Source: Natrinema pallidum DSM 3751
GTDB taxonomy: Archaea > Halobacteriota > Halobacteria > Halobacteriales > Natrialbaceae
Reading direction: 5' to 3'
DNA: 39,253 bases
Assembly (NCBI RefSeq): GCF_000337615.1
Contig: NZ_AOII01000020.1
Span: 75,847 to 115,099, forward strand
The notes beneath the pieces are model-generated. The model worked only from the letters and a program-made list of their open reading frames with translations. It ran no database searches and had not been told where the DNA came from. The translations under genes were made by a program, and so were the position numbers. Below, piece by piece: positions 8,280 through 17,002 of the stretch (the stretch's first letter is position 1; every line of letters starts with the position of its first letter).

Positions 8280-8681
8280 ATGCGCCGAGACGACCGCGAC
8301 GAACCCTTCGACGACCTGTTCCGCGAGATCGAGCGAATGATGAACGAGATGATGAACGGTGCGGACGGGAACGTAAACTTCGACTCTTCGAACAACGTCG
8401 ATAACGGATTCGGCATGGACACGCACGTCGATATCCACGAAACCGACGAGGAGGTCCGCGTCGTCGCCGACATCCCCGGCGTCGAGAAGAACAACATCGA
8501 ACTCGAGTGCGACGGGAAGACCCTGACGATCTCCGCGGAAAGCGATCACCGCCAGTACGACGAGCGCGTCTCCCTGCCGACCCGCGTCAACGAACACACC
8601 GCCGCCGCGACCTACAACAACGGCGTCCTCGAAGTCGTCTTCGACCGCGCCGAACAGTCCTCGGACATCAGCCTCGAGTAA
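8280..8681 (+). CDS. Hsp20/alpha-crystallin small heat-shock protein
   Basis: The protein is 133 aa from the ATG at 8280 (MRRDDRDEPFDDLFREIERMM). An upstream in-frame start at 8253 lies in the promoter and was rejected. The Met/Glu-rich N-terminal helix is typical. The alpha-crystallin domain spans about residues 48-128 with VRVVADIPGVEKNNIEL, LTISAES and the conserved A.Y.NGVLEV segment. It is an ATP-independent holdase that binds unfolding proteins. The terminal I-x-I/V motif is weak (SDISLE). A T-rich element (GAAAGTTTTT, 8245-8254) about 30 nt upstream probably serves as the promoter. A hairpin with a T run follows the stop codon. Confidence 0.92.
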   Translation: MRRDDRDEPFDDLFREIERMMNEMMNGADGNVNFDSSNNVDNGFGMDTHVDIHETDEEVRVVADIPGVEKNNIELECDGKTLTISAESDHRQYDERVSLPTRVNEHTAAATYNNGVLEVVFDRAEQSSDISLE

Positions 8682-8684
8682 GCG

Positions 8685-8706
8685 GACCGTCGCGGTCGTG
8701 GTTTTT
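8685..8706 (+). terminator. Hairpin plus T run after the Hsp20 gene
   Basis: GACCG (8685-8689) pairs with CGGTC (8693-8697) around a TCG loop. A T5 run follows at 8702-8706. It starts 3 nt after the stop codon and sits between convergent genes. The ATP-grasp gene ends at 8711 on the other strand, so the hairpin may end transcription mainly from the plus strand. Confidence 0.55.
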
Positions 8707-8710
8707 CCGG

Positions 8711-9580
8711 TTACTCCTGTGCAGCGGTGCGTATCGCGGCCGCGAGTCGATCGTAGAAGTTCGGGTCGTACTTCGTTTCCTCATCGATCGTCGGCCGGGC
8801 GTTCGTCTCGTTGACCACCAGTCGGTCGTCGGTCTCGAGCAGGTCCACGCCGAGGAAGGGTATCTCGAGTTCGGTCGCAACCGACTCCGCGAGGGCACGC
8901 CACGCATCGGGGAGGTCAACGCCGGTCGCGTCCGCGCCGCGGTGGACGTTGTGTTTCCACTGCCCCTCGCTGACCGCCTCGTCGGGCAGCCGTCGCTCGA
9001 CCGCGCCGACGTACTCCCCCTCGAGCACCATCACCCGATAGTCGGTCGCGTTCGGGAGATACTCCTGGACGAGAAATGACTGGTCGCCGGTCGCTCGGTA
9101 GTCGTGGACCAACGAGAGGTAGTCGCAGATGCCGAGGAACGAATCGAGGTCGTGGGCCTTCGCGACGCCGACGCCGCGCGTCGTCGAGTTCGGCTTGACC
9201 ACGACCGGCGGCTCGAACTGCTCGAAGACGGCGGCCAGTTCAGCCTCCGAGACATCGTTCGAAACGTAGACCGAGTTCGGAACCGGTAATTCGGCCCGCC
9301 CGAGTCGCGCCAGTACCTCGGCCTTGTTTCGCGAGGTTAACACCGTTTCGTGATCGTTGAGCCACGGGAGCTCGAGCAGGGCGTCGGCGACCCCGCCCTC
9401 CATGAGCCGCCCCGGATAGACGAACCCCACATCGTAGTCGTCGGGCCCCCACGGCGGGTCCGCGAGCGCGACCGTACGCTCGCGCACGGGCACGTGATGA
9501 ACGCGTATCCCCCGTTCGGCCAGTGGCTCCCGCATCCGCTCGAACGTCTCCTGCTCGTTCGCGACCGCGAGGTCGATCAT
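8711..9580 (-). CDS. RimK-like ATP-grasp ligase
   Basis: The protein is 289 aa from the ATG at 9580 (MIDLAVANEQETFERM). It has the pre-ATP-grasp domain (about residues 1-95) with GFVYPGRLMEGG, then the ATP-grasp lysine loop PPVVVKPNSTTRGVGV, VQEYLPN..DYRVMVL, and the metal-binding end LVVNETNARPTID. RimK-type enzymes join an amino acid, often glutamate, to a protein or small-molecule carboxylate with ATP hydrolysis. In haloarchaea such enzymes may act on cofactors or proteins, but the substrate cannot be read here. It converges on the Hsp20 gene and has no operon partner. Confidence 0.87.
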   Translation of the reverse strand: MIDLAVANEQETFERMREPLAERGIRVHHVPVRERTVALADPPWGPDDYDVGFVYPGRLMEGGVADALLELPWLNDHETVLTSRNKAEVLARLGRAELPVPNSVYVSNDVSEAELAAVFEQFEPPVVVKPNSTTRGVGVAKAHDLDSFLGICDYLSLVHDYRATGDQSFLVQEYLPNATDYRVMVLEGEYVGAVERRLPDEAVSEGQWKHNVHRGADATGVDLPDAWRALAESVATELEIPFLGVDLLETDDRLVVNETNARPTIDEETKYDPNFYDRLAAAIRTAAQE

Positions 9581-9669
9581 ACCCGGTACTCGGGAGGAGA
9601 TGAGCAAAAAGGTGTCTCGTGGTTCGATCGGGACGGCCGGAACGAAACGAGAGGTGTTCGGTCACCGCG

Positions 9670-10284
9670 CTACTCGTCGGCAGCCTCCGCCTGCACGTCG
9701 TACGCTTCCCGGACGAACGGCCCCTCGAACGAGACGGTCTCGGTCGCGTCCGCGTCCAGTTCGAGCGTCCGTCGGTCGGCCGTCGTTTCGCCGTCCGGGG
9801 AGGTGAGCGCGATCTCGACGGGACCGTCCTCGCCCTCGTTTCGGACATCCGCCTCGACGCTTCCGATCTGCGCCTCGAGGAAGTAGGCGTCGTACCCCTC
9901 GGACGAAACGCCGTCGATGGTGACGGCACGCCGTTCGCCCGCCGCGAAGTGGACGAAGGTCACGCGAGCGGGAACGCTAGCCGTGAGGACATCCCCGTCG
10001 GTATCGTCCGCCTCGAGGAGGTACAGCGAAATCGCGGCATCGCCGGCGTCGCCGGCGTTTTCGAACGTCCCGGTGAATCCGCGGTCCGAGTCCGAGCCCG
10101 CATCGATCGACTCGACTGGCGGAACGCCGTCGGCGTCAACGTGTTCGACTACCGGGACCCGAACCTCTTCGACGACCGGGTTCGGTGGGTCTTTCTCATC
10201 GGATTCGGGTTCGAACGCGGCACATCCTGCAGCTGAAATCGCGGGCAGACTTCCCGCAGCGGCGAGGATTCCCCGGCGGTTCAT
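9670..10284 (-). CDS. Tat-type secreted lipoprotein of unknown function
   Basis: This 204-aa protein starts with an RR pair (residues 3-4), a hydrophobic stretch and the lipobox SAAGC (C21), typical of haloarchaeal lipoproteins exported by Tat and anchored outside the membrane. The mature part is very acidic and beta-rich. It has a short Ig-like or transglutaminase-accessory appearance (FTGTFENAGDAGDAAISLYLL, RVTFVHFAAGERRAVTIDG, TSPDGETTADRRTLELDADATETV), resembling domains that carry extracellular beta sandwiches. No catalytic motif is visible. It lies 89 bp upstream of the ATP-grasp gene on the same strand. Confidence 0.78.
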   Translation of the reverse strand: MNRRGILAAAGSLPAISAAGCAAFEPESDEKDPPNPVVEEVRVPVVEHVDADGVPPVESIDAGSDSDRGFTGTFENAGDAGDAAISLYLLEADDTDGDVLTASVPARVTFVHFAAGERRAVTIDGVSSEGYDAYFLEAQIGSVEADVRNEGEDGPVEIALTSPDGETTADRRTLELDADATETVSFEGPFVREAYDVQAEAADE

Positions 10285-10657
10285 ACACCGTACGCTACAG
10301 CGACTCCACGTTATTCTTTCGCCTGATCGACTGTCGAACCAACGGATGGGAGACCCGCGTGATCGCGGCGTGCAGGACGGAGACGAGCGAACCGCTCGAG
10401 CACCCGAATTCGCCGCGGCCGGGAGTGCGTCTCGAGCAGACGCGAGAGACGCACGACCCGGGGGAGGGTAGGCGGGTCACCGAATCGACCGCGAGTGAGT
10501 GCCGAAGGCACGAACGAGCGGGCCGACGACTGATGTGAGTGAGGACTGGAGGGACGAACGAACGGAAGGAGGAGTGCTTTTGATCGAAATTTTACCGAGG
10601 GACATCGCAGTCGCGGCGGTTTGCGACCGCGATAGACCGCAGAGTAAAATTTCGTTC
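10285..10657. other. 373-bp intergenic region with no gene
   Basis: No ORF with haloarchaeal codon character was seen. The part near the lipoprotein start (about 10300-10320) is AT-richer and probably holds its promoter. The part 10490-10580 is rich in purine words (GAGTGCCGAAGGCACGAACGAGCGGG, then GGAGGGACGAACGAACGGAAGG). The end next to the L10e stop codon contains an 11-bp perfect inverted repeat, listed separately. Confidence 0.55.
10585..10654 (-). repeat. Nested hairpin in the 3' UTR of the L10e gene
   Basis: GTAAAATTTCG (10644-10654) and CGAAATTTTAC (10585-10595) form a perfect 11-bp inverted repeat. It begins 3 nt after the L10e stop codon, reading on the minus strand. The 48-nt interior holds a second GC-rich stem (TCGCGG/CCGCGA). 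The outer stem is AT-rich and the inner one GC-rich. No long T run follows, so it may be a processing or stability element rather than a simple terminator. Confidence 0.6.
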
Positions 10658-11188
10658 TTAGGCGATCAGCTGTTCCTCGCCACGCTCGACGACGACGCGA
10701 CACGGCGGCGAAATCTTGTTGTAGGAGCGCCGCAGGGCGTCCTTGGCGAACTCGGCGTCGTCGACGTCACACCAGATGGTGAAGATGCGCTCGCCGGCGT
10801 CGATGCGCGCGGCGGTACCGACGATCTTCCCGAAAGCCTGGCGCATCCCGTCCGAGACACGGTCTGCCCCTGCACCCGTCGCCTGCTTGTTCTCCCGAAT
10901 GACGTGGTGGGGGAACTTGCGCAGGACCATCTTGTAGTTGTTCTCGCCCGCGTTTTTCAGCATGTGGCGGTTCGCCGAGAGGCGCGAGGCCTCGAGGCTC
11001 CCGTGGCGGATCTGAACCTCTTCTTCCGTGATGAGGCTGATCTGGACGGGGTAGTCCTCGGCGTTTGCCTGGGCGTCGCCCATCTTGTGCTGTGCGATCT
11101 TCGAACCCGGGATGCCGGTAATGTATTCGCGGCGCGTGTAGGCCGGCTTACTGATCTCCCGGTACATGGAGGCAGGTTTGTCGGACAT
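10658..11188 (-). CDS. rpl10e: 50S ribosomal protein L10e (L16 family)
   Basis: The protein is 176 aa, the normal archaeal length. Conserved L10e/L16 sequences include [41 protein letters not shown] and [16 protein letters not shown]10e sits near the peptidyl transferase centre and the tRNA binding site of the large subunit. The start is ATG at 11188. It appears monocistronic. The nested hairpin after the stop codon is unusual for this window and may matter for mRNA stability. Confidence 0.97.
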   Translation of the reverse strand: MSDKPASMYREISKPAYTRREYITGIPGSKIAQHKMGDAQANAEDYPVQISLITEEEVQIRHGSLEASRLSANRHMLKNAGENNYKMVLRKFPHHVIRENKQATGAGADRVSDGMRQAFGKIVGTAARIDAGERIFTIWCDVDDAEFAKDALRRSYNKISPPCRVVVERGEEQLIA

Positions 11189-11291
11189 GGTGGTTACTTA
11201 CGAAAACGGAAGCCCACCGAGCGGATAAAGGCTTCGAAGCGCCGCGTCGAGTCGATGGCGGGGCCGACGGCCCGGTTCCCGGGGCGAGCGT

Positions 11292-11525
11292 TCAGTTCGC
11301 CGGGACGTACGCGGACCCGGTCCGCTCGATCAGCCCCGCGCTCGAGAGCGAGGAGAGGATGCTCAGGATAGCGAGTTTCCGCATGTTCAGACCGTCGCTC
11401 AGGTCCGTGACCGTGGCACCGCCGGTCGCCTCGAGGGTGAGGTAGACGAGCTTGCTCTGTGCGGAGTCGAGTTCGGTCGGGAGGTGGTCGATTCGGTCGG
11501 TCGTCTGTGCGGTTTCCGTCAGCAT
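11292..11525 (-). CDS. Small winged-helix DNA-binding protein
   Basis: The protein is 77 aa from the ATG at 11525 (MLTETAQTTDRIDHLP). The body fits one winged helix: SAQSKLVYLTLEATGGATVTDLSDGLNMRKLAILSILSSLSSAGLIERTG, where the second part is the recognition helix and wing. Such single-domain TrmB/MarR-like proteins act as small haloarchaeal transcription regulators. A TATA element (about 11550-11560) lies 25-30 nt upstream. It is divergent from the site-2 protease gene and shares the AT-rich region 11545-11610 with it. The target is unknown. Confidence 0.8.
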   Translation of the reverse strand: MLTETAQTTDRIDHLPTELDSAQSKLVYLTLEATGGATVTDLSDGLNMRKLAILSILSSLSSAGLIERTGSAYVPAN

Positions 11526-11544
11526 ATCTCCACGGTCCACGAAC

Positions 11545-11612
11545 TATCGTATAACTATATGGTGGAGAGGGAATATAGACGCTAGTATATAGTATTGTGT
11601 TAAAATTCCATA
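11545..11612. promoter_or_regulatory. AT-rich divergent promoter region with several TATA-like words
   Basis: Four TATA-like words fall within about 60 bp: GTATAACTATATGG (11549-11562), GAATATAG (11570-11577), AGTATATAGTATTG (11583-11596) and TTAAAATTCC. The first fits the start of the winged-helix gene on the minus strand. The site-2 protease gene has its own TATTTAA at 11747-11753, so the other words are unexplained. Confidence 0.5.
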
Positions 11613-11772
11613 GTGGGCGACTCGGGACCGTCATCACAGCCTGGCACGGATCGCGATCGAATCGAACGCCGCCGGAGACGACATCGGAGCTGCCGACACG
11701 CGGTTCCGGCCGCCGAACGGCCGGCCGCTCGGCGGACCCGGCGGCGTATTTAAGGTTCCGCCGCCGAAACCA

Positions 11773-12954
11773 ATGTCCATGAGGAGCTTTCGGATCGGAT
11801 CCCTGTTCGGGATTCCGATCAAACTCGATCTGACGTTCCTACTGGTGCTCCCGTTGTTCGCGTACCTCATCGGGACACAGATCGAGGACGTCGCGGGGAT
11901 ACTGAACGACGGGCTAGCGGCGGGGATCGATATCGGGTCGATTAGCAGCGGGATGACGCCGCTGTTACTCGGGTTGGCTGCGGCGGTCGGCCTGTTCGTC
12001 GGCGTCGTCCTCCACGAATTGGGTCACTCACTGACCGCCCAACGATACGGCTTCCCGATCGACTCGATCACGCTCTGGCTGTTCGGCGGCATCGCCGCCT
12101 TCTCCGAGATGCCCGAGGACTGGCGACAGGAACTCAACATCGCCGTCGCCGGCCCGATCGTCAGCATTCTGGTCGGCGTCGGGGTCTACGCGCTCTTCAT
12201 CGTCACCCCCGAGAGCCTCAGTGGCATACGGTTCGTCCTCGGCTACCTTGCTGTCCTGAACATCGCGCTCGCGTTCTTCAATATGCTTCCCGCGTTCCCG
12301 ATGGACGGCGGCCGAGTGCTGCGGGCATTGCTTGCTCGCAATCAACCCTACGCGAAGGCGACTCAGCAGGCCGCCAGCATCGGGAAGTTGTTCGCGGTCC
12401 TGATGGGACTGTTCGGACTGTTCTCGCTCAACATCATCCTCATCGGCGTCGCCTTCTTCGTCTACATTGCCGCCTCGAGCGAGGCCCAGCAGGTGACGAT
12501 GAAGGCGGCCTTTCAGGACGTCACCGTCGGCGACATCATGACGCCCGCGAGCGATCTCCATATCGTCGATCCGGAGACGACGGTCGCGGAGTTGATCCGG
12601 CGGATGTTCACCGAACGCCACACCGGATATCCGGTCGTCGACGCCGATGCGTTCGAGGGCGAACGACTCATCGGCCTCGTGACGCTGACCGACGCCCGCG
12701 AGGTCGAGCCGGTCGAACGTGAGGCCTACACCGTCGAAGACGTGATGACGACCGACCTGCAGACGATCTCGCCCGACTCCGATGCGATGACCGCCATCGA
12801 GCGGATGCGGGACCACGATATCGGCCGCCTGCTCGTGGTCGACGACGATGACCTCGTGGGACTGATCTCGCGGACCGACGTGATGACCGCCTTCGACATT
12901 GTCCAGCAAAGCGGTGCGGTTGCCCCCACCAGCCAACCGCGAGCCGCGGACTGA
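11773..12954 (+). CDS. Site-2 protease (M50) with C-terminal CBS pair
   Basis: This 393-aa intramembrane zinc protease has about six membrane segments. The catalytic HELGH is at residues 81-85 (H81, H85) and the third ligand D178 lies in FPMDGGR. Two CBS domains fill about 250-390 (DVTVGDIMTP and VEDVMTTDLQTISPD), the usual place for adenine-nucleotide sensing. S2P enzymes cut transmembrane segments of regulators, and the CBS pair probably sets activity by cellular energy. TATTTAA at 11747-11753 is 20-26 nt upstream. Starts at 11773 and 11779 (MRSFRIG) are both possible, and the second fits a leaderless mRNA better. Confidence 0.93.
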   Translation: MSMRSFRIGSLFGIPIKLDLTFLLVLPLFAYLIGTQIEDVAGILNDGLAAGIDIGSISSGMTPLLLGLAAAVGLFVGVVLHELGHSLTAQRYGFPIDSITLWLFGGIAAFSEMPEDWRQELNIAVAGPIVSILVGVGVYALFIVTPESLSGIRFVLGYLAVLNIALAFFNMLPAFPMDGGRVLRALLARNQPYAKATQQAASIGKLFAVLMGLFGLFSLNIILIGVAFFVYIAASSEAQQVTMKAAFQDVTVGDIMTPASDLHIVDPETTVAELIRRMFTERHTGYPVVDADAFEGERLIGLVTLTDAREVEPVEREAYTVEDVMTTDLQTISPDSDAMTAIERMRDHDIGRLLVVDDDDLVGLISRTDVMTAFDIVQQSGAVAPTSQPRAAD

Positions 12955-13035
12955 GAGCTCACTCGCGAGCACGTCTTGGGGCGGAAAGTTCTGCGAACAA
13001 ACGGTTTAACCGTAGTCGGGGCCGATACTGCATCG

Positions 13036-14049
13036 ATGCCACCGGCCATCGAGACCGTCGATCTCGTGAAGGAGTACGGCGATCTGCGCGCCCTGCAGGA
13101 ACTTTCGCTGACCGTCGAGAAAGGCGAGTTCTTCGGCCTGCTCGGGCCCAACGGCGCGGGAAAGACGACCTTTATCAACACGCTGGTCGGGCTGGTCCGC
13201 AAGTCCGGCGGCGAGGCGCGGGTCTTCGGCCACGACGTCGAGGACGACTACCAACAGGCCCGCGACGCGATCGGGCTCGCACCCCAGGAGTTCAACGTGG
13301 ACCGCTTTTTCCCGATCAAGGAGGTGCTGACACACAAGGCCGGCTACCACGGAATCCCGGCGTCCGAAGCCGCCGAACGGGCCGACGACGTCCTCAAGCG
13401 AGTCGGCATCTACGACAAACGCGACGAGCGCTTCGACTGGCTCTCCGGCGGGATGAAACGCCGCCTGCTGCTCGCTCGAGCCCTCGTCACCGAACCCGAT
13501 CTGCTCATTTTAGACGAGCCGACCGCCGGCGTCGACGTCCAGTTGCGCCACGACCTCTGGGACCTCGTCACCGAACTCAACGAGGAAGGGACGACGATCC
13601 TGCTGACGACGCACTACATCGAGGAGGCCGAACGCCTCTGTGACCGGGTCGCGATCATGAACGAGGGGCGGAAGGTGACCGTCGCGACCCCCGACGAACT
13701 GAAAGAGCGGGGCAGCGACACCATCGCCGTGCGCCTCGCGTCCGCGCCGACCGCCACACCGGACCTCGGGCCCTACGCACACGAAACGACGGTCTCCGGC
13801 GACCGCCTCGAGGTACGGGTCGACGACGGTGGGGCGACCGCGCCGCGGCTCCTCAACGATCTCGAGGCGATGGGTCACGAGATCGCCGACCTCGAGATCA
13901 CGCGGACGTCGCTCGAGGAGATCTTCGTGGATCTCACTCGGAGCGAGGATCGGACGGTGACGCGGTCCTCGGCGGAGAGCGCGGGCGATGACGAGCCGCC
14001 GGCGAACGGCAAACGGGAGGGCGAACGAGAGCAGGAGGGGGTCGCCTGA
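13036..14049 (+). CDS. ABC-2 exporter ATP-binding subunit
   Basis: The protein is 337 aa from the ATG at 13036 (MPPAIETVDLVKEYG). The ORF to 12976 adds 20 residues of non-coding appearance. Walker A is GPNGAGKTT (37-45), the signature LSGG is at 136-139, Walker B/glutamate is LILDEP (157-162) and the switch His is in TTHYIEEAE. The residues after 200 carry the DUF4162-like tail of drug- and polysaccharide-type exporters, ending in a charged, low-complexity stretch of about 30 residues. The stop codon overlaps the start of the permease (TGATG), so the two are translationally coupled. The transported compound is unknown. Confidence 0.93.
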   Translation: MPPAIETVDLVKEYGDLRALQELSLTVEKGEFFGLLGPNGAGKTTFINTLVGLVRKSGGEARVFGHDVEDDYQQARDAIGLAPQEFNVDRFFPIKEVLTHKAGYHGIPASEAAERADDVLKRVGIYDKRDERFDWLSGGMKRRLLLARALVTEPDLLILDEPTAGVDVQLRHDLWDLVTELNEEGTTILLTTHYIEEAERLCDRVAIMNEGRKVTVATPDELKERGSDTIAVRLASAPTATPDLGPYAHETTVSGDRLEVRVDDGGATAPRLLNDLEAMGHEIADLEITRTSLEEIFVDLTRSEDRTVTRSSAESAGDDEPPANGKREGEREQEGVA

Positions 14050-14852
14050 TGCTCTCGGTCGGCTTCCGCGCGCTCTTTCGCCGCGAGATACTGCGGTTCG
14101 TCCGCCGGCCGAAGAACACGTTCATGCCGCCGGCGATTACGAACGTGCTCTACTTCGCCGTCTTCGGCGTCATTCTCGGCGGCCGGATCGACGAAATCGC
14201 CGGCTATCCCTACATCCTGTTTATCGTGCCGGGGCTCGTCGTTCTGGGCGCGATCTCGAACGCGTTCGAGAACGCCTCGTTCTCGATCTTCCACGGCAGA
14301 TGGAACGAATACATTCACGAGACGTTGACCTCGCCGCTGTCGTACGTCGAGATGGTCGTCGCATACGTCGGTGCCAGCGCGGTTCGGGGCCTCGTCGTCG
14401 GCGTCATCATCGCCGCCGTCGGCCGGGCGTTCGTCCCGATCGGGATCGAACACGGCCTGTTTCTCGTCGCAACGATGATCGTCATCACGGCGCTGTTCGC
14501 CGGCCTCGGTATCATCGGCGGACTCGTCGCACGGGACTTCGACGATCTGACCGTGATGAACCAGTTTATCCTCCGTCCCCTGGTCTTCTTCGGCGCGGTC
14601 TTCTACTCCCTCGAGACGTTCGAGCAGACCTGGCAGATCAATCTCTCCTTGCTGAACCCGATGGTCTACATGGTCGACAGCGTCCGGTTCGGACTGCTGG
14701 GCCACTCGGATTTGATCGGGGTCGGCATCCTCCCCGGTCCCTACGCCGACTTCGCGCCGCTGGTCTCGCTGGGCGTGCTCACGACAGGGACGCTCCTCGT
14801 CATGGCGGTCGACGTCTACCTGTTCAAGATCGGCTACGGATTGACCGACTGA
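14049..14852 (+). CDS. ABC-2 type permease
   Basis: This 267-aa integral membrane protein has six predicted membrane segments, with the first after an amphipathic N-terminus (FRREILRFVRRPKNTF). ABC-2 permease hallmarks include PGLVVLGAISNAFENASFSIFHGRWNEYIHETLTSPLSY and the terminal ..LNPMVYMVDSVRF. It forms the membrane channel for the ATPase encoded just upstream, probably as a dimer with two ATPases. The start at 14049 overlaps the preceding stop codon by one base. The substrate is not evident. Confidence 0.92.
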   Translation: MLSVGFRALFRREILRFVRRPKNTFMPPAITNVLYFAVFGVILGGRIDEIAGYPYILFIVPGLVVLGAISNAFENASFSIFHGRWNEYIHETLTSPLSYVEMVVAYVGASAVRGLVVGVIIAAVGRAFVPIGIEHGLFLVATMIVITALFAGLGIIGGLVARDFDDLTVMNQFILRPLVFFGAVFYSLETFEQTWQINLSLLNPMVYMVDSVRFGLLGHSDLIGVGILPGPYADFAPLVSLGVLTTGTLLVMAVDVYLFKIGYGLTD

Positions 14853-14923
14853 GGAGGCCGACCATCACGCTCAGTGGCGACGAGACCCTCGTACCCATCG
14901 GCGGCCGCGGTCCCTCGGTTCGA

Positions 14924-15730
14924 TTACTCGGCCAGCCCGACGACCTCGTCGCGGACCGAACACAGGGTCCCCAGGTGATCGTCGTCGATCTCGCGAAGGG
15001 TGACGGACGGTCGGTCCTCGTAGACAGTTCGAACCGGGTCGATCGGGGCGTTTTCGTCGTCGACCCCGTGCCATACCGTCACGTCGCCGTCGGGGAACGA
15101 CGGCGACCACTCCGTCGCAAGCGCGCGACTCTCGCGGACTGCGCCGGACGGACCGGCCGACAGTCCGACGCGGAAATCGCGTCCGACGATGCGGGCGGTC
15201 TCGTCGTCGACGGACCGTTCGGTCAATTGGTCGACGACGGCTCGATCGCCCCGGAGTCGGGCGACGACCGCGCCGAACCGGAACGCGAGGCCAAGCAGAC
15301 GGGGGAACCGAACGAGCGGGCCGAACGGCCCGCCTCCGTGTGCCGGAACCGGTGCACCGACCACGCCGACATCGGCGATCCGGTCGGCGTGGCGTGTGGC
15401 CACGGCCAGCGCGTAGGGACCACCGCCGGAAAATCCGGCGACCGCGACCGACTCGAGTCCCAGGGCGTCGATGAGCGCTCGACAGTCCCCGGCCCACGTT
15501 TCGAACGTCCCGTCCGGGTTCGGATCGGACCGCCCGTATCCGGGCCGACTCGGCGCGATCACGCGAACACCGCGAGCGCGGGCGGGGTCCGAAAGCAACG
15601 CTCCGAGGTGTGACGAGCCGGGCGTTCCGTGATGGAAAACCAGCGGCCTGCCGTCCGGATCGCCGTACGTCGCGAACGCCAGCGTCCGACCGTCGGGGAG
15701 CGAGATCGACTCCGGCTCGGAAACGACCAT
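14924..15730 (-). CDS. Alpha/beta hydrolase
   Basis: This 268-aa cytoplasmic protein has an alpha/beta hydrolase fold: the oxyanion motif HHGTPGSS, nucleophile S101 in GFSGGG, a probable acid in WHGVDDENAP, and a histidine in DDDHLG near residue 253. No signal peptide or lid is obvious. It might act as an esterase or a haloalkane-type hydrolase, but its substrate cannot be assigned. It lies alone, convergent to the ABC-2 permease, with 71 bp between the stops. Confidence 0.88.
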   Translation of the reverse strand: MVVSEPESISLPDGRTLAFATYGDPDGRPLVFHHGTPGSSHLGALLSDPARARGVRVIAPSRPGYGRSDPNPDGTFETWAGDCRALIDALGLESVAVAGFSGGGPYALAVATRHADRIADVGVVGAPVPAHGGGPFGPLVRFPRLLGLAFRFGAVVARLRGDRAVVDQLTERSVDDETARIVGRDFRVGLSAGPSGAVRESRALATEWSPSFPDGDVTVWHGVDDENAPIDPVRTVYEDRPSVTLREIDDDHLGTLCSVRDEVVGLAE

Positions 15731-15852
15731 ACGAGCCGGTCACTCGGCACAACGGATTGCCGTTACGATCGCGATACCAGCGTCCGAGACGTCGCTCGGC
15801 CGGCCGCGACGGGAGCCACCCGCGGCTCTCGGCGGCCTCGAGTCACGTTGCG

Positions 15853-16869
15853 CTACTCGTCGTGGTCGGCGACCTTGACCAGTTGCTTCCCGATGTTGTC
15901 GCCCTCGAACAGTCCGAGGAACGCGTCGGGGGCGTTCTCGAACCCGTCGACGACGTTCTCGCGGTACTGTACGTCGCCGTTCCGAACGAACGTCGAGAGT
16001 CGCTCGAGCGCCTCACCCCACCGGGGCTGGTAGTCGCTGACGAGCAGACCCTCGACCGTCGCGCGGGACTCGATGAGTTTGGCGAGCTTTCGCGGCCCGG
16101 TCGGCACGTCGGTCTCGTTGTAGAGTGCGATCTGGCCGCAGACGGCGACGCGAGCGTCGACGTTCAGCCGGGGCCAGACGGCGTCGGTGATGGGGCCGCC
16201 GACGTTGTCGAAGTAGACATCGACGCCGTCCGGACAGGCCTCGTCGACCGCGGCGGCGAGGTCGTCGGTGTCCTTGTAGTTGATCGCGGCGTCGAAGCCG
16301 AGGTCGTCGGTGAGCCAGTCGATCTTCGCCTCGCTCCCGGCGGTACCGACCACTCGCGCACCCGACAGGCGGGCGAGTTGGCCGACGACGGAGCCGACCG
16401 CGCCCGCGGCCGCGGAGACGAAGACGGTGTCGCCGGGTTTCGGGTCACCGACATCGTTCAGGCCCCAGTAGGCCGTCACGCCGGGCATCCCGAGGACGCC
16501 CAGCGCCGTCGAGATCGGTCCGTGATCGGGGTTGACCCGCTGGAGTTCGTTCGCGTCCGCGACGGCGTGTTCCGCCCAGAGGAGTTCGCCGGTGACGATG
16601 TCCCCCGCGGAAAACTGGCCGGCGTTCGACTCGAGGACTTCGCCGACGACGCTGGCTTTCATCGGGTCGCCGACGTCCCAGGGCTCGGCGTACGATTCCG
16701 CATCCCGCATGCGCCCGCGCATGTACGGATCGACCGACTGATACAGCGTCTTGACGAGGACCTCCCCGTTGTCCGGTTCGGGGCGCTCGACGGTGACGAG
16801 TTCGAAGTTCTCTGCGGTCGGTTCACCGACTGGACGGCTGGCGAGTCGCCACTGTCTGGTTTCTGCCAT
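15853..16869 (-). CDS. NADPH-dependent oxidoreductase, zinc-free MDR (CurA/PTGR) type
   Basis: The protein is 338 aa from ATG 16869 (MAETRQWRLASRP). It begins with the MDR fold (substrate domain 1-125). YMRGRMRD is conserved in the prostaglandin reductase/CurA branch, the nucleotide-binding motif is VFVSAAAGAVGSVVGQLARLSGARVVG (AAxGxxG), and YFDNVGG and the EGLLVSDY end motif follow. These zinc-free enzymes reduce alpha,beta-unsaturated ketones or quinones with NADPH. A TATA element (TATATTT, 16897-16903) is about 31 nt upstream of the ATG, so the mRNA has almost no leader. Confidence 0.92.
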   Translation of the reverse strand: MAETRQWRLASRPVGEPTAENFELVTVERPEPDNGEVLVKTLYQSVDPYMRGRMRDAESYAEPWDVGDPMKASVVGEVLESNAGQFSAGDIVTGELLWAEHAVADANELQRVNPDHGPISTALGVLGMPGVTAYWGLNDVGDPKPGDTVFVSAAAGAVGSVVGQLARLSGARVVGTAGSEAKIDWLTDDLGFDAAINYKDTDDLAAAVDEACPDGVDVYFDNVGGPITDAVWPRLNVDARVAVCGQIALYNETDVPTGPRKLAKLIESRATVEGLLVSDYQPRWGEALERLSTFVRNGDVQYRENVVDGFENAPDAFLGLFEGDNIGKQLVKVADHDE

Positions 16870-17002
16870 ATGATGACATTGTCGCGCCCACACGAGTATA
16901 TTTGGCTCGCGGAACTTCGCGTCGTCGAGGAGGTTGAACGTCATCAGCCGGGCGGCCTCGGCGGGCTCGAACCTTTTTGATCACCGTTCGTGTAGATCCC
17001 GT

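Noticed and set aside
13988-15613. Plus-strand ORF of 541 aa over the ABC-2 permease and hydrolase
   Set aside because: Shadow frame: Arg/Asp repeats, no domain, and it covers two convincing genes.
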